12,272 nt of DNA from an uncultured Vogesella sp. Lineage in GTDB: Bacteria > Pseudomonadota > Gammaproteobacteria > Burkholderiales > Chromobacteriaceae. The notes beneath the pieces are model-generated. The model was not told the DNA's origin. It saw only the letters and a list, made by a program, of their open reading frames with translations, and did not search any database. The translations under genes were made by a program, and so were the position numbers. Each line of letters starts with the position of its first letter. Positions within the stretch are counted from its first letter, which is position 1. Shown here in pieces: positions 11,408 through 12,272 of the stretch. The DNA lies in contig CAMLGD010000088.1 of assembly GCA_946479405.1 (NCBI GenBank), positions 1-12,272 of the forward strand, written 5' to 3'.

Positions 11408-12034
11408 ATGCCCGCCTGGTTGGTAAACTCCCGGCCGCTGCTGGCCAGTGCCTTGCTGGCACTGGCCGTGCATGCGGCCTTGCTGTTGCTGCCGCTGGCG
11501 CCAGCCGGGCAGAGCGGAGGCGCGCGCGCACTGGCGGTAACGCTGGCCAGTGCCGAGCCTGCACCGCCGGTATCGCCAGCGGAGGTGCCCGAGCTGCCAG
11601 TGACCGTGCCGACATCCTTCGAGGAGGCGTCTGCACCGCCAGCCACGGTACCTGTCGAGGTCGCCGTTGCGGCCTCGCAGCCGGAAGCGGAGGTGCCGCT
11701 GCTGATGGCGCCAGCTTCTGCGGCTACCGGTGCGCTGCCGGGGCTGGCGCTGGATCCGTATTACTCGGCCAGCGAGCTGGACGTGCTGGCGGCGCCCATC
11801 GGCCAGCTGCTGCTGGATTACCCGGCAGGCAGCCCCGAGCAGCTGCAATTGTTGTTGTACATCAGCAGTGACGGCGGGGTGGATCGGGTGGAGGTAACAT
11901 CCGGCAATGGCGATAGTGACTATGCGCGCTTTGCGGTGGCGACCTTTCGACAGGCGCATTTCATGCCGGCCAAGAAGGGGGGCGTGGCGGTACGCAGCCG
12001 CAAGCGCATTCAGATAGCGTTGCAGCCGCATTAA
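11408..12034 (+). CDS. TonB-like energy-transducer protein
   Basis: The protein is 208 aa with TonB architecture. A short cytoplasmic N-terminus and one membrane helix (about 10-30) with H22 are followed by a Pro/Ala/Val/Glu-rich periplasmic spacer (48-110) and a C-terminal TonB-like domain (about 143-206). In that domain YISSDGGVDRVEV is followed by YARFAVATFRQAHFMPAKKG and RKRIQIAL. TonB couples the proton gradient, through ExbB-ExbD, to outer-membrane receptors. Differences from E. coli TonB are that the Ser of the SxxxH helix motif is Ala18, and no Pro-Lys/Pro-Glu repeats are present. No exbB, exbD or receptor gene is nearby, so a different partner is possible. ATG 11408 starts 7 bases after dsbC without a clear ribosome site, suggesting coupled translation. 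It is the last gene of the operon. Confidence 0.7.
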   Translation: MPAWLVNSRPLLASALLALAVHAALLLLPLAPAGQSGGARALAVTLASAEPAPPVSPAEVPELPVTVPTSFEEASAPPATVPVEVAVAASQPEAEVPLLMAPASAATGALPGLALDPYYSASELDVLAAPIGQLLLDYPAGSPEQLQLLLYISSDGGVDRVEVTSGNGDSDYARFAVATFRQAHFMPAKKGGVAVRSRKRIQIALQPH

Positions 12035-12044
12035 ACGATCGTTT
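12033..12044. promoter_or_regulatory. Perfect palindrome AAACGATCGTTT, candidate TetR-family operator
   Basis: The 12-bp palindrome overlaps the stop of the TonB-like gene and lies 91 bases before the acyl-CoA-binding protein gene. It fits the AAAC-N4-GTTT core of the PsrA motif ((G/C)AAAC-N2-4-GTTT(G/C)), with the right outer C present and the left one absent. PsrA-type regulators respond to long-chain fatty acids or acyl-CoA, which fits the downstream gene. Confidence 0.45.
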
Positions 12045-12135
12045 CATGGTAAATTTGGCCGGCCGGGGCAACCGGCGGGCTAATACAACATCAACCAGGA
12101 GCGAGGTATCGTTCCGCAGTGCAAAGGATAAACAT

Positions 12136-12272
12136 ATGTCCGACCTGAATACCCTGTTTGAACAGGCGCAAAAAGACGTCACCACCCTGGCCGAGCGCCC
12201 GGACAACCAGACCCTGCTGCAGCTGTACGCGCTGTTCAAGCAGGCCACCGATGGCGATGTGCAGGGCGAACG
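12136..12272 (+). CDS. Acyl-CoA-binding protein (partial, 5' half)
   Basis: 45 complete codons are present and the gene runs off the window. It begins MSDLNTLFEQAQKDVTTLAE, then RPDNQTLLQLYALFKQATDGDVQGE. The pattern F-xx-A-xx-D-V-xxL-xxRP-xN-xxLLxLYALFKQAT-xGDV is the acyl-CoA-binding protein (ACBP) signature: Y31 and K35 of the LYALFKQ helix contact the acyl-CoA in known structures. Full-length bacterial ACBPs are about 85-90 aa four-helix proteins that hold long-chain acyl-CoA esters in the cytoplasm. The ribosome site AAAGGA is 7 bases before ATG 12136. It is probably expressed apart from the operon upstream, with an operator-like palindrome in the 101-base gap. Confidence 0.9.
   Translation, partial: MSDLNTLFEQAQKDVTTLAERPDNQTLLQLYALFKQATDGDVQGE

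Overview
The window looks like chromosomal DNA of a GC-rich betaproteobacterium, most likely order Neisseriales outside Neisseria itself (the Chromobacteriaceae group: Chromobacterium, Vogesella, Aquitalea). This rests on overall gene content, codon use and the style of the DsbC, NERD and UbiH-type proteins. The genus is an inference. No tRNA, rRNA, insertion sequence, phage or CRISPR array was seen.

Layout. 1-116 is the 3' end of valS with a rho-independent terminator. 230-847 encodes a small outer-membrane beta-barrel, convergent with a 75-aa conserved hypothetical protein (974-1201, minus). Divergent from that is a NERD nuclease-related protein with zinc ribbons (1442-2491), convergent with a 42-aa basic protein (2627-2755, minus). 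An OsmB-like glycine-zipper lipoprotein (3077-3286, minus) is divergent from a Tat-type dienelactone hydrolase (3655-4536). A minus-strand block follows: a secreted ComEA-like helix-hairpin-helix protein (4601-5035), a secreted Asp/His/Gly-rich protein (5088-5354) and rmlD (5509-6408).

6523-12034 is a tight, same-strand run: vanZ-like, pepP, ubiH, a second UbiH/UbiF/UbiI-type hydroxylase, dsbC and a TonB-like gene, with gaps of only 7-60 bp. The pepP-ubiH-hydroxylase core has the same order as pepP-ubiH-ubiI of E. coli and serves ubiquinone synthesis. DsbC (periplasmic disulfide isomerase) and the TonB-like protein are downstream additions. The window ends in an acyl-CoA-binding protein gene (12136 onward), preceded by a perfect AAACGATCGTTT palindrome that resembles a fatty-acid-responsive TetR-family operator.

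The strongest unexplained signal is a dispersed short repeat, TGCGGCCAAC (reverse complement GTTGGCCGCA). Its 9-base core GCGGCCAAC occurs 16 times in 12.3 kb, on both strands and in four different codon contexts. It is concentrated between genes, where inverted pairs build two bidirectional terminators (899-945, 2578-2607) and a palindrome inside the ubi operon (9429-9446). Six copies share the 12-mer TGCGGCCAACCT. This is the distribution expected of a DNA uptake sequence, but the motif is not a Neisseria or Pasteurellaceae uptake sequence that I know. A secreted ComEA-like DNA-binding protein lies in the same window. Other points of interest are a (GCCGC)6 tandem repeat just downstream of a promoter, and a PmrA/QseB-like direct repeat upstream of the Asp/His-rich protein.
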